The notes under the pieces were generated by a model. The model did no database searches. It was not told the origin of the DNA and saw nothing but the letters and a program-made list of their open reading frames with translations. Shown here piece after piece: positions 35,163 through 43,289 of a DNA stretch of 64,000 bases (positions are counted from its first letter, which is position 1; each line of letters begins with the position of its first letter). The translations under genes were made by a program, and so were the position numbers. Origin of the DNA: Azovibrio restrictus DSM 23866 (GTDB lineage Bacteria > Pseudomonadota > Gammaproteobacteria > Burkholderiales > Rhodocyclaceae); NCBI RefSeq assembly GCF_000429665.1, contig NZ_KE386938.1:78678-142677 (forward strand). Reading direction: 5' to 3'.

Positions 35163-36803
35163 ATGAAAACGCTGATCATCCTGCTGTGCTGTGTGCTGTC
35201 CTGGGGGGGGAGCCCCGCCTGGGCCCAGGCGCGTCCCCTGGAAAAGGTCACCCTGCAGCTGAAGTGGCTGCACCAGTTCCAGTTCGCCGGCTACTACGCC
35301 GCCCAGGAAATGGGCTTTTACCGGGAGGCGGGGCTGGAGGTGGATATCCGCGAAGCCCTGCCAGGCAGCGATCCCATCAGCCTGGTGCTGCAGGGCCAGG
35401 CCCAGTATGGCGTGGGTACCAGCAGCCTGCTGCTGCGTCGCAAGCAGGGGGCGCCGGTGGTGGTGCTGGGGGTGATCTTCCAGCACTCTCCCCTGGTGTT
35501 CCTGGCCAGGGGCACTCCCGAGATCAGCTCCGTCCATGATCTGACCGGGCGCCGGGTGATGATCGAGCCCCTCTCCGATGAACTGCTGGCCTACCTGAGA
35601 CAGGAGGGGGTCAAGCCCGAATCCCTCTCCGGCCTGGACCACAGCTTTGATCCCAAGGATCTGCTGGCGGGCCGGGTGGATGCCATTTCCGCCTACATCA
35701 CCGACGAGCCCTATTTTCTCGACAAGGCCCGTTTCCCCTACCTGACCCTGACGCCCCGCTCGGCCGGCATCGATTTTTACGGGGACAACCTGTTTACCAC
35801 CGAGGCCGAACTGGGGCGCCGCCCGGACCGGGCCAGGGCCTTTCTGGAGGCCAGCCTCAAGGGGTGGCGCTATGCCATGAGTCACCCTGAGGAAATCGCC
35901 GATCTGATCATCCGCCGCTACGGGGAGCGGCACGGCCGGGACTACCTGCTCTACGAAGCCAGACAGATGCAGCCCCTGATCCAGCCGGATCTGGTGGAGC
36001 TGGGCTACATGAACCCGGGGCGCTGGCACCACATCGCGGCCACCTACGCTTCCCTGGGCATGTTGCCCGAGGATTTTCCCCTGGAAGGCTTCCTCTACGA
36101 TCCCAAGCCGGCGCCGCCCCTGTCCACCAACATGCGCCTGGTGCTGGTGGCCCTGGGTGCCCTGGTGCTGATCTTCTTCGGTGTGGCCCTGCAGATTGCC
36201 CGGCTCAACCGGCGCCTGCGCAAAAGCATGGCAGACATGACCCTGGCCCAGGCCCGCCTGCGCGAGAGTGAATCCCGCCTGCAGCAACAGGCTACCCGGG
36301 ACAGCCTCACGGGCCTCTTCAACCGGCGCTACCTGGACGAGACCCTGGAGCTGGAAATCGCCCAGGCCCGGCGTCATGGTCATCCCCTGTCGGTGGTGAT
36401 GCTGGACCTGGACCACTTCAAGCAGGTCAATGACACCTATGGCCACCAGGCCGGTGACGAGGTGCTCAAGGCCCTGGGGGCCATGCTCCAGGAGGATTCC
36501 CGGGAGGGGGACATCCTCTGCCGCTATGGAGGGGAGGAGTTCTGCCTGGTGTTTCCCAACATGCCCCCGGCGGCGGCCCAGGCCCGGGCCGATGCCTGGC
36601 GCCAGCGTTTTGCCGCACAGGTGCACCAGTTCGGGGATTTCCGTTTCCAGGTCACCTTTTCCGCCGGTCTGGCCAGCTTTCCGGAGCATGGGGCGCACCG
36701 GGATGAACTGATCGAGCGGGCAGATGCTGCCCTGTACCGGGCCAAGCACCAGGGCCGCAACCGGGTGGAGGTGGCGGTTCAGGAGGCCGAACCCGGCACC
36801 TGA
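35163..36803 (+). CDS. Diguanylate cyclase with periplasmic NMT1/THI5-type binding domain
   Basis: A 546-residue membrane sensor. A signal peptide (residues 1-22, ending PAWAQA) leads into a periplasmic substrate-binding domain of the NMT1/THI5 type, with LQLKWLHQFQFAGYYAA near the start (about 30-320). One membrane helix (about 325-347) and a short coiled coil connect to a GGDEF domain. The active site reads YGGEEF (near 457), preceded by REGD, an RxxD inhibition site. It likely converts binding of a small periplasmic ligand (pyrimidine/thiamine-precursor-like or other) into c-di-GMP. The start at 35163 gives a proper signal peptide; 18 extra residues from an upstream start would not. No ABC permease or ATPase is adjacent. 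Confidence 0.9.
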   Translation: MKTLIILLCCVLSWGGSPAWAQARPLEKVTLQLKWLHQFQFAGYYAAQEMGFYREAGLEVDIREALPGSDPISLVLQGQAQYGVGTSSLLLRRKQGAPVVVLGVIFQHSPLVFLARGTPEISSVHDLTGRRVMIEPLSDELLAYLRQEGVKPESLSGLDHSFDPKDLLAGRVDAISAYITDEPYFLDKARFPYLTLTPRSAGIDFYGDNLFTTEAELGRRPDRARAFLEASLKGWRYAMSHPEEIADLIIRRYGERHGRDYLLYEARQMQPLIQPDLVELGYMNPGRWHHIAATYASLGMLPEDFPLEGFLYDPKPAPPLSTNMRLVLVALGALVLIFFGVALQIARLNRRLRKSMADMTLAQARLRESESRLQQQATRDSLTGLFNRRYLDETLELEIAQARRHGHPLSVVMLDLDHFKQVNDTYGHQAGDEVLKALGAMLQEDSREGDILCRYGGEEFCLVFPNMPPAAAQARADAWRQRFAAQVHQFGDFRFQVTFSAGLASFPEHGAHRDELIERADAALYRAKHQGRNRVEVAVQEAEPGT

Positions 36804-36932
36804 ATGCATCCATTCGTCCAAATGGATGGCGGATGTTATGCTGGCGGCCAATCACCGGTTTTCCGCCCTGGCGGGCCGGTATCCCGGGCGCTCCCTCTTC
36901 GGACTGGAGCGCCAATTTTTTTGGAGGCTCCC

Positions 36933-37346
36933 ATGCAGACCAAGCCCAAGATCATTCTTTCCACCCTGGACCTGGAGCGACTGGAGGTGCTCCTGGAGCG
37001 GCCCGAGTACCAGGCCTTCCCGGGCATCGACGCCCTGGGGGAGGAGCTGGCCCGGGCCGAGGTGGTGGAGCCGGAACAGGTGCCCCCCACGGTGGTGACC
37101 ATGAATTCCTGCGTCCGCTTCGAGATGCTGCCCGGAGGCGAATCCTTCGAGCTGACCCTGGTCTATCCCCGGGACATGAACGGCGATCCCCAGCGGATTT
37201 CCGTGCTGGCCCCCGTGGGCAGCGCCCTGCTGGGCCTCTCGGTGGGCCAGGAAATCGAGTGGCCGGTGCCCGGGGGGCGCAACATCCGGGTCCGCATCAT
37301 GGCGGTGACCTACCAGCCCGAGCGGGCCGGCGACTACCACCGCTAA
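36933..37346 (+). CDS. rnk: Regulator of nucleoside diphosphate kinase (Rnk-like, GreA/B C-terminal fold)
   Basis: A 137-residue protein with an N-terminal short helical segment (IILSTLDLERLEVLL) and a C-terminal GreA/GreB-type FKBP-like domain. The latter includes FELTLVYPRDMNGDPQRISV and PVGSALLGLSVGQEIEWPVPGG. Rnk binds RNA polymerase in the secondary channel in E. coli and affects Ndk levels. It starts after a good GGAGG site (TTGGAGGCTCCC). A strong terminator follows. It is preceded by a 129-base gap with one short hairpin (36807-36828). Confidence 0.88.
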   Translation: MQTKPKIILSTLDLERLEVLLERPEYQAFPGIDALGEELARAEVVEPEQVPPTVVTMNSCVRFEMLPGGESFELTLVYPRDMNGDPQRISVLAPVGSALLGLSVGQEIEWPVPGGRNIRVRIMAVTYQPERAGDYHR

Positions 37347-37354
37347 GCCATTTT

Positions 37355-37379
37355 GCCGCTCCCTCCGGGGGCGGCTTTT
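37355..37379 (+). terminator. Intrinsic terminator of rnk
   Basis: GCCGCTCC pairs with GGGGCGGC (8 bp, one G-U pair) around a 5-base loop and is followed by TTTT, 8 bases after the rnk stop. It has no T-run on the opposite strand. Confidence 0.8.
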
Positions 37380-37380
37380 C

Positions 37381-37812
37381 TCACCAGAATTTGCGCAGCC
37401 AGCTTTTCTTCACCCCCTGCTTGAGCAGCACCGGGGCGTACTGGGTGTCTTTCTCCTGGATGTGCTGGATCAGCCAGTCCCGCAGCAGGCTGAACAGTTC
37501 CATGCTGACGCTGGCGTCGCCGCTCTGAAAACGCCGGTGGATGTGCAGCACCTTTTCCACGAACAGGTCGTGGCCGCGCTTGTGCTGGTCGTAGTCGTCG
37601 TACTCGAACATGCGCAGCAGGCATTCCTCGATGGCGAAATGGACCTTGGTGTAGTCGATGACTTCATCGATGACCTGTCCGATTTCCTCGGTGCTGCCCT
37701 TGCGCACCAGCGCGTTGTAGAGATTGTTGATCAGCGCCACCAGCCGGCGGTGCTGCTCATCTATTTCCTGAATGCCAATATCGTATTCCGGTTTCCAGGT
37801 GATGACTTCCAT
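37381..37812 (-). CDS. Bacteriohemerythrin
   Basis: A 143-residue single-domain hemerythrin with a complete di-iron ligand set: H21, H58, E62, H77, H81, H117 and D122. Such proteins bind O2 reversibly and are used for oxygen storage, delivery or sensing in microaerophilic bacteria. The ATG at 37812 is preceded by a perfect AGGAGG eight bases upstream; an upstream in-frame start would add 11 residues and lacks a comparable site. The AGGAGG can pair with CCTCCT immediately upstream. Its neighbour, on the same strand, is a YqaA-like membrane protein. Confidence 0.93.
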   Translation of the reverse strand: MEVITWKPEYDIGIQEIDEQHRRLVALINNLYNALVRKGSTEEIGQVIDEVIDYTKVHFAIEECLLRMFEYDDYDQHKRGHDLFVEKVLHIHRRFQSGDASVSMELFSLLRDWLIQHIQEKDTQYAPVLLKQGVKKSWLRKFW

Positions 37813-37820
37813 GGATGCTT

Positions 37821-37837
37821 CCTCCTTGATCAGGAGG
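37821..37837 (-). promoter_or_regulatory. Hairpin sequestering the hemerythrin ribosome binding site
   Basis: On the minus-strand RNA, CCUCCU and AGGAGG form a perfect 6-bp stem with a GAUCA loop. The 3' arm is the entire Shine-Dalgarno sequence, eight bases before the AUG. Opening of the stem would be needed for translation. Confidence 0.6.
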
Positions 37838-37855
37838 GGACCCAAGCAAATAAAG

Positions 37856-37893
37856 CGCCAGCCATGGAAATCAGGGATTTGCCTTGGCTGGCG
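37856..37893 (-). terminator. Long hairpin between yqaA-like gene and hemerythrin gene
   Basis: A 9-bp perfect outer stem (CGCCAGCCA / TGGCTGGCG) encloses a second inverted repeat (AAATC / GATTT). On the minus strand it is followed by CTTTATTTG, a weak T-rich tract. It probably terminates the yqaA-like transcript before the hemerythrin gene. Confidence 0.55.
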
Positions 37894-37941
37894 TTCCCGG
37901 GATTAGCCGCTTTGTCCTATAAGCGACAGCGCTGCCCTGCC

Positions 37942-38364
37942 TTACCAGGCGCTGCCCTGGGCCACCAGGGCGTAGCGCAGGGCCTTGCCCAGTGCCATGT
38001 ACAGCAGGCAGGAGAGCCAGTTGAGCTTGAGCCAGCCGGCGCACAGGCAGAGTGCATCGCCGAGCACCGGTGCCCAGGACAGGAGCAGCAGTGCCGGGCC
38101 CCGTCGTTCCAGCCTGTCCCGGTGCGGCAGTTGTTCGAGCCGCTGCCATTTGGGCAGGAAGCGGCCGCAGGCGTAGGTGCTCATGCCGCCCAGGGTATTG
38201 CCCAGGGTGGCCAGGCCCAGGGCCGGCCAGAATTGCTCCGGATGCAGTTTCAGGAAACCGAACAGCAACAGTTCCGAGCCCCCGGGCAATACAGTGGCAG
38301 AGAGGAAGCTGGACAGAAAAATCCCCCACAAGCCCTGTTCAGCGGTGACGTTCAACCATTCCAC
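37942..38364 (-). CDS. YqaA-like SNARE-associated (DedA-related) membrane protein
   Basis: A 140-residue membrane protein with three to four helices. The conserved segments include SATVLPGGSELLLFGFL near the N-terminus, then LATLGNTLGGMSTYACGRF and a C-terminal SWAPVLGDALCLCAGWLK. The set is characteristic of YqaA, a small relative of DedA flippase-type proteins, whose own role is unknown. It is divergent from ilvA, with 38 bases between the starts. Confidence 0.85.
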   Translation of the reverse strand: MEWLNVTAEQGLWGIFLSSFLSATVLPGGSELLLFGFLKLHPEQFWPALGLATLGNTLGGMSTYACGRFLPKWQRLEQLPHRDRLERRGPALLLLSWAPVLGDALCLCAGWLKLNWLSCLLYMALGKALRYALVAQGSAW

Positions 38365-38402
38365 CCTTTAGAATCCCCTCTTTGCCTCGAAAAAGAACCG
38401 CC

Positions 38403-39935
38403 ATGCACCCGGATTACCTGCAGAAGATCCTCAACGCCCAGGTGTACGACCTGGCCGTGGAGACCCCCCTGGATTTTGCCTCCAATCTTTCCGCCCGGGT
38501 CGGCAACCGAATTTACTTCAAGCGGGAAGACATGCAGCCGGTGTTTTCCTTCAAGCTCCGGGGCGCCTACAACAAGATCGCCAACCTCTCCGCCGAGAAG
38601 CTGAAGCGGGGGGTGATCTGCGCTTCCGCCGGCAACCACGCCCAGGGTGTCGCCATGTCCGCCGCCCACCTGGGCTGCCGGGCGGTGATCGTGATGCCCA
38701 CCACCACCCCGGCCATCAAGGTGGATGCCGTCAGGAAGCGGGGCGGCGAGGTGGTGCTGGCCGGGGATTCCTACGACGAGGCCTATGCCCACGCCCTGGA
38801 ACTGGAAAAGAACGAGAAACTGACCTTCGTGCATCCCTTCGATGATCCGGACGTGATCGCCGGCCAGGGCACCATAGGCATGGAGATCCTGCGCCAGCAT
38901 CCGCGCCAGGACGGCAAGATCCACGCGGTGTTCGTCGCCATCGGCGGCGGCGGGCTGGCGGCCGGGGTGGCCGCCTACATCAAGGCGGTGCGGCCCGAGG
39001 TCAAGGTGATCGGCGTCGAGACCTTCGACGCGGACGCCATGAAGCGTTCCATCGCCGCCGGTAAAAGGGTGCGCCTGGACCAGGTGGGCCTGTTCGCCGA
39101 CGGTACGGCGGTCAAGTTCGTGGGAGAGGAGACCTTCCGGGTCTGCAAGGAACTGCTCGACGACATCATCCTGGTGGATACGGACGCCATCTGCGCCGCC
39201 ATCAAGGACGTGTTCGAGGACACCCGCTCCATCCTCGAGCCCTCCGGCGCCCTGGCCATCGCCGGGGCCAAGGAATACGCCCGCCAGCACAAGCTCAAGG
39301 ACAAGGTGCTGGTGGCCGTGGCTTCCGGGGCCAATACCAATTTCGACCGGCTGCGCTTCGTGGCCGAACGGGCCGAGATCGGCGAGCAGCGGGAAGCGGT
39401 GCTCGCCGTGACCCTGCCCGAGCAGCCCGGCGCCTACAAGAAATTCGTCGCCCTGATCGGCAAGCACAACATCACCGAATTCAACTACCGCTACCACCAC
39501 CGGGCCGAGGCCCATGTCTATGTGGGCATGCAGGTGGCCAACCGGGCCGAGTCCCTGAAACTGGTGGAAAGCCTGAAGAAGCACGGTTATCCCACCCTGG
39601 ACCTGTCCGAGGACGAAACTGCCAAGCTGCACGTGCGCCACATGGTGGGCGGCCACGCGCCCCAGGTGCGGGACGGGGGCATGAGCGAACGGGTGTACCG
39701 CTTCGAGTTTCCCGAGCGGCCCGGCGCTCTGATGAACTTCCTCAACCAGATGAGCGCCGGCTGGAACATCAGCCTGTTCCACTACCGCAACCACGGGGCT
39801 GACATCGCCCGGGTGCTGGTGGGCATGCAGGTGCCTCCCGGCGAGATGGATGAGTTCCAGGCCTTCCTGGACAAGCTCGGCTATGGCTGCTGGAACGAAA
39901 CGGATAATCCGGTCTACAAGCTGTTCCTGGGCTGA
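38403..39935 (+). CDS. ilvA: Threonine ammonia-lyase, biosynthetic
   Basis: IlvA deaminates threonine to 2-oxobutanoate, the first step of isoleucine synthesis. The 510-residue protein has PLP lysine K51 in FKLRGAYNK, the SAGNHAQGVA loop, and phosphate-binding GGGGLAAG. Two C-terminal ACT-like regulatory domains (about 335-510) match the isoleucine-feedback form. The ATG at 38403 (MHPDYLQKILNAQVYDLA) is preferred to one seven codons upstream because of family alignment. A terminator follows directly. Confidence 0.96.
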   Translation: MHPDYLQKILNAQVYDLAVETPLDFASNLSARVGNRIYFKREDMQPVFSFKLRGAYNKIANLSAEKLKRGVICASAGNHAQGVAMSAAHLGCRAVIVMPTTTPAIKVDAVRKRGGEVVLAGDSYDEAYAHALELEKNEKLTFVHPFDDPDVIAGQGTIGMEILRQHPRQDGKIHAVFVAIGGGGLAAGVAAYIKAVRPEVKVIGVETFDADAMKRSIAAGKRVRLDQVGLFADGTAVKFVGEETFRVCKELLDDIILVDTDAICAAIKDVFEDTRSILEPSGALAIAGAKEYARQHKLKDKVLVAVASGANTNFDRLRFVAERAEIGEQREAVLAVTLPEQPGAYKKFVALIGKHNITEFNYRYHHRAEAHVYVGMQVANRAESLKLVESLKKHGYPTLDLSEDETAKLHVRHMVGGHAPQVRDGGMSERVYRFEFPERPGALMNFLNQMSAGWNISLFHYRNHGADIARVLVGMQVPPGEMDEFQAFLDKLGYGCWNETDNPVYKLFLG

Positions 39936-39945
39936 GTTCCCGCAA

Positions 39946-39973
39946 GGCTGGAAGGAGACTTCCAGCCTTTTTT
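39946..39973 (+). terminator. Intrinsic terminator of ilvA
   Basis: A perfect 8-bp stem GGCTGGAA / TTCCAGCC with a six-base loop is followed by six T residues. Confidence 0.93.
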
Positions 39974-40032
39974 GCATGAAAACGATGGTTTTCATGACCC
40001 TGCGGAATAAGCATCTGCCCACTTGATCTTTG

Positions 40033-40063
40033 GGGGCCAGGACGAAAGCCCTAGACTGGCCCC
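40033..40063 (+). promoter_or_regulatory. Inverted repeat upstream of cysK
   Basis: GGGGCCAG (40033-40040) and CTGGCCCC (40056-40063) form a perfect 8-bp inverted repeat with a 15-base centre, ending 21 bases before the cysK ATG. It could be an operator or a leader hairpin. No CysB site consensus was matched. Confidence 0.35.
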
Positions 40064-40084
40064 ATCCCTCTTCTGGAGTTCCCC

Positions 40085-41017
40085 ATGAACATCGCCAACA
40101 ACGTCACCGAACTGGTGGGCAACACCCCCCTGGTCCGTCTCAACCGGCTCACGGAAGGCTGCGGCGCCACCGTGGCCGTGAAGCTGGAGTTCCTCAACCC
40201 GGCCCATAGCGTCAAGGACCGGATCGCCGTGGCCATGATCGATGCGGCCCAGGCCGCCGGCCGGATCGGCCCCGAAACCGTGATCCTGGAGCCCACCTCC
40301 GGCAACACCGGCATCGGCCTGGCCATGGTTTGCGCCGCCCGGGGCATCAAGTGCGCCTTCGTGATGCCCGAAACCATGAGCCGGGAACGGCGCCTGCTCC
40401 TGAAGGCCTACGGCGCCGAGCTGATCCTCACCCCCGGCCCCGAAGGCATGGGCGGCGCCATCAAGAAAGCCCGGGAACTGGCCGAGGCGGACAGCCGCTA
40501 CCTGATTCCCCAGCAGTTCGAGAATCCTGCCAACCCGGAAGTGCACCGCCAGACCACCGCCGAGGAAATCTGGCGGGATACCGATGGCCAGGTGGATATC
40601 TTCGTTGCCGGGGTCGGTACCGGCGGCACGGTCACCGGGGTCGGAGAAGCTCTCAAGGCGAAGAAGCCCTCCGTCCAGGTGGTGGCGGTGGAGCCCGAAG
40701 CCTCGCCGGTGCTTTCCGGCGGCGAGAAGGGGCCGCATCCGATCCAGGGCATCGGCGCCGGGTTCGTGCCCGCCATCCTCAATACCGGCATCTACGACGA
40801 GGTGATTCCGGTGGCCAGTGATGATGCCTTCGCCATCGCCCGCCGTCTCGCCACCGAAGAAGGGCTGCTGGCCGGCATCTCCTCCGGGGCTGCCGTGAGC
40901 GCCGCCCTGGCCCTGGCCAGGCGGCCGGAAAATGCCGGCAAGCTGATCGTGGTGATCCTGCCCTCCTTCGGCGAGCGCTACCTGTCTACGGCCCTGTACG
41001 CCCACCTGGAGGTCTGA
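40085..41017 (+). CDS. cysK: Cysteine synthase A (O-acetylserine sulfhydrylase)
   Basis: CysK makes cysteine from O-acetylserine and sulfide. The 310-residue PLP enzyme has K44 in HSVKDRIA, the TSGNTGIGLA asparagine loop, and phosphate-binding GTGGTVTGVG. The C-terminus keeps ILPSFGERYLST. It lies six bases before a C-S lyase gene, linking cysteine synthesis with cysteine or cystathionine breakdown. CysK is favoured over CysM by the standard MPETMSRERR loop and overall length. Confidence 0.94.
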   Translation: MNIANNVTELVGNTPLVRLNRLTEGCGATVAVKLEFLNPAHSVKDRIAVAMIDAAQAAGRIGPETVILEPTSGNTGIGLAMVCAARGIKCAFVMPETMSRERRLLLKAYGAELILTPGPEGMGGAIKKARELAEADSRYLIPQQFENPANPEVHRQTTAEEIWRDTDGQVDIFVAGVGTGGTVTGVGEALKAKKPSVQVVAVEPEASPVLSGGEKGPHPIQGIGAGFVPAILNTGIYDEVIPVASDDAFAIARRLATEEGLLAGISSGAAVSAALALARRPENAGKLIVVILPSFGERYLSTALYAHLEV

Positions 41018-41023
41018 GCCCGC

Positions 41024-42163
41024 ATGTATGACTTCGAGCAGGCCCCCGACCGGCGCGGCACCGACTCCATCAAATGGGGCCGTTACGCGGGGCGGGACGT
41101 GCTGCCCCTGTGGGTGGCGGACATGGATTTTCCCGCGCCGCCCCCCGTGCTCGAAGCCCTGCAGCGGCGCATCAGCCACGGGGTGTTCGGCTACGGCGCC
41201 CCCTGGCCCTCCCTGACCGGGGCGGTGCAGGCCCACCTGGAGCAGCACTACGGCTGGCAGATTGAGGCCGACTGGCTGGTCTGGCTGCCGGGCCTGGTGC
41301 CCGGGCTCAACGCCGCCTGCCGCGCGGTGACGGGTGGCGTGCTCACTACCACGCCCATTTACCCTCCGTTCCTCTCCGCCCCGGCCTATACCGGGCGCCG
41401 GCTGCAAGGGGTCGGGCTGCGCCAGGACGGGGCGGGCCGCTGGGAGCTGGACGGGCAGGCCCTGGAAGCGGCCTGTACGCCGGACACGGAGCTCCTGCTG
41501 TTCTGCCACCCCCACAACCCGGTAGGCCGCTGCTGGACCCGGGAGGAACTGGAACAGCTGGCTGAGTTCGCCGCCCGGCGTCAACTGCTCGTCTGCTCTG
41601 ATGAAATCCACTGTGACCTGATCCTGGATCAGGGACGCCGACATCTCCCCTTTGCCGCCCTGGGGCCGGAAGCAGCGGCGCGCAGCATCACCCTGATGGC
41701 GCCCTCCAAGACCTTCAACATTCCCGGCCTGGGTTGCGCCTTCGCGGTGATCCCCGATGCCGCCCTGCGGCGGCGCTTCGAACGTGCCACGGCGGGCATC
41801 GTCCCCCACGTGAATGTGCTGGGCCTGGCGGCCTGCGAAGCGGCCTACCGGGATTGCGGCGACTGGTACCAGGCCCTGCTGGCCCGGCTGCGCCAGAACC
41901 GGGACCGGCTCGAAGCCGCCGTGGCCGCCCTGCCCGGCCTCTCCATGAGCCACGTGGAAGCCACCTATCTGGGCTGGATCGACGCTCGGGGCCTGGGTCT
42001 GGACAACCCGGCGGCCCATTTCGAGGCCCACGGCCTGGGCCTTTCCGACGGGGCCGAATTCGGCGCCCCAGGCTGGGTGCGCTTCAATTTCGGTTGTACT
42101 CCTGCTACCCTCGACACCGCCCTGACCCGCCTGCGGGTCGCCGTCGAGTCCGTTCATGTCTGA
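41024..42163 (+). CDS. PatB/MalY-type PLP-dependent C-S lyase (cystathionine beta-lyase)
   Basis: A 379-residue fold-type I aminotransferase-like enzyme. The PLP lysine is K229 in SKTFNIPGLG, and SDEIHCDL (192-199) and HPHNPVGR (162-169) are the MalY/PatB hallmarks. These enzymes cleave cystathionine or other cysteine S-conjugates to homocysteine or thiol, pyruvate and ammonia. Close linkage to cysK supports a sulfur-amino-acid role. The last 8 bases overlap the next gene. Confidence 0.9.
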   Translation: MYDFEQAPDRRGTDSIKWGRYAGRDVLPLWVADMDFPAPPPVLEALQRRISHGVFGYGAPWPSLTGAVQAHLEQHYGWQIEADWLVWLPGLVPGLNAACRAVTGGVLTTTPIYPPFLSAPAYTGRRLQGVGLRQDGAGRWELDGQALEAACTPDTELLLFCHPHNPVGRCWTREELEQLAEFAARRQLLVCSDEIHCDLILDQGRRHLPFAALGPEAAARSITLMAPSKTFNIPGLGCAFAVIPDAALRRRFERATAGIVPHVNVLGLAACEAAYRDCGDWYQALLARLRQNRDRLEAAVAALPGLSMSHVEATYLGWIDARGLGLDNPAAHFEAHGLGLSDGAEFGAPGWVRFNFGCTPATLDTALTRLRVAVESVHV

Positions 42164-42476
42164 TTGGCCCCTGTTTCAAATCTCCGTCCTCTGCCTCCTC
42201 AATGCCGTTGGTGTCCAGGTCCTGGCCTCCGCCTGGGCCCTGCGCCAGCTGCCCCGGGCCGGCCGCTACTGGCTGCCCTGGGCCAGCCTGTGCCTGGGGC
42301 TGGTGCTGATGGTGCATAGGCGCTGGGTCCCCCTGGAACTGGCCCTGGGCACCGGCATCTACGATTTCTCCCAGGCTCTGCTCAGCCTGGCCGTCTCCCT
42401 GCTGCTGCTGCTGGGGATCATCGGGCTCACCCCGCTGCTGCGGCAAGGGGTCCGGCGGGATATTTCTGCGGAATAA
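42156..42476 (+). CDS. Small membrane protein, unknown
   Basis: A 106-residue protein with three hydrophobic segments (about 8-27, 40-55 and 72-94) and a basic C-terminal tail (LLRQGVRRDISAE). It overlaps the C-S lyase gene by eight bases, suggesting coupling, and lies 50 bases before the zinc-ribbon gene. The profile resembles the membrane part of a sensor kinase without its catalytic domain, but I recognise no family. Confidence 0.75.
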   Translation: MSDWPLFQISVLCLLNAVGVQVLASAWALRQLPRAGRYWLPWASLCLGLVLMVHRRWVPLELALGTGIYDFSQALLSLAVSLLLLLGIIGLTPLLRQGVRRDISAE

Positions 42477-42526
42477 GCTTCTGGCTTTTGGCATAATCAC
42501 CCGGAATCAATTGCGATGGGTGAGTC

Positions 42527-43273
42527 ATGTTCTGCAAGTCCTGTGGTTTTGACCTGGGGGGCCAGCCCGCCAGATTCTGTTCCCGATGCGGCACCCCGAC
42601 CCAGGCCGCCAGCCCCCTAGCCCCCGCTGCTGCCCCGGAAGACGCCATTTCCCCGATCCCGGCCGAAGCCCTGGGGGCGCCCCTCGATCCCGCCCCCCCG
42701 CCCGCCCCCCAGCCTGAACCCCAGCCTGAACCCCAGCCTGAACCCCAGCCTGGCGCCATGACATTGGCAGCGGCCGAGCCGGAGCCCCCTGCCGGGCCCG
42801 ATCCCCGGCTGGTGGTCGGGGTTGGCAGCCTGGCCCTGGTGCTGGCCCTGGGGGCCCTGTGGTGGGCCATGGGCCAGCGGCCGGCAGCGCCCCCCCTTCC
42901 CGAGCCAGCGGCCGTGCCTGCCGCGCCGCCTCCGCCCTTGCCGCCTGCTGTGGAGGTCCCGCCCCCGCCGCCCCTGGAAACGACGGTGGCGGAGCCACCT
43001 CAGCCGCTTCCCCCGGTCCAGGAAAGTTCCCGGCCCCAGCTCCCCAGGCCGCGCCCGGCAGAGGTCCCTGCCCCCGAGCCGGTGCCGCTCACCCCGCCTT
43101 CCACGCCGGTCCGCCCGTTGGGTGAGCCGGCCTGGCTCAACGATCTGCGCCGGGACCTGGCCCAATGCGACGGCGGTTTCTTCTGTCGGGAAAAGGTGCG
43201 CTGGAAATACTGCGACGGCCGCTGGAACAGCGTGCCGGAATGCGCCGTGGGTCAGAACCGCCATGAACCTTGA
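42527..43273 (+). CDS. Zinc-ribbon, Pro-rich, single-pass membrane protein with Cys-rich tail
   Basis: A 248-residue protein of unusual build. The N-terminus is a double-CxxC zinc ribbon (C3/C6 and C18/C21). A Pro/Ala linker includes (Pro-Gln-Pro-Glu) repeats (about 61-75). One membrane helix lies at about 95-115, followed by another Pro-rich stretch and a compact C-terminal motif with four cysteines at 214, 220, 229 and 239 (FFCREKVRWKYC and RWNSVPEC). The likely topology is ribbon in the cytoplasm and Cys-rich tail in the periplasm, possibly as two disulfides. No function is known. The partner membrane protein downstream also bears a zinc ribbon. Confidence 0.8.
   Translation: MFCKSCGFDLGGQPARFCSRCGTPTQAASPLAPAAAPEDAISPIPAEALGAPLDPAPPPAPQPEPQPEPQPEPQPGAMTLAAAEPEPPAGPDPRLVVGVGSLALVLALGALWWAMGQRPAAPPLPEPAAVPAAPPPPLPPAVEVPPPPPLETTVAEPPQPLPPVQESSRPQLPRPRPAEVPAPEPVPLTPPSTPVRPLGEPAWLNDLRRDLAQCDGGFFCREKVRWKYCDGRWNSVPECAVGQNRHEP
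42707..42752 (+). repeat. 12-bp tandem repeat inside the zinc-ribbon gene
   Basis: The unit CCCCAGCCTGAA is present in three perfect copies plus a diverged fourth, encoding Pro-Gln-Pro-Glu repeats. Being a multiple of three, copy-number change would keep the frame and vary linker length. Confidence 0.85.
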
Positions 43274-43289
43274 TCAAGCAGGAAGAACC

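Noticed and set aside
36807..36828. CATCCATT/AATGGATG hairpin after the NMT1-GGDEF gene as terminator
   Set aside because: Perfect 8-bp stem, but no T-run follows; could be a weak mRNA end, not supported enough to annotate.
35001..36851. 617-codon N-terminal extension of the FAD/Fe-S oxidoreductase
   Set aside because: The frame is open, but its sequence is an antisense of the NMT1-GGDEF gene; the conserved DUF3683 start is at 35000.
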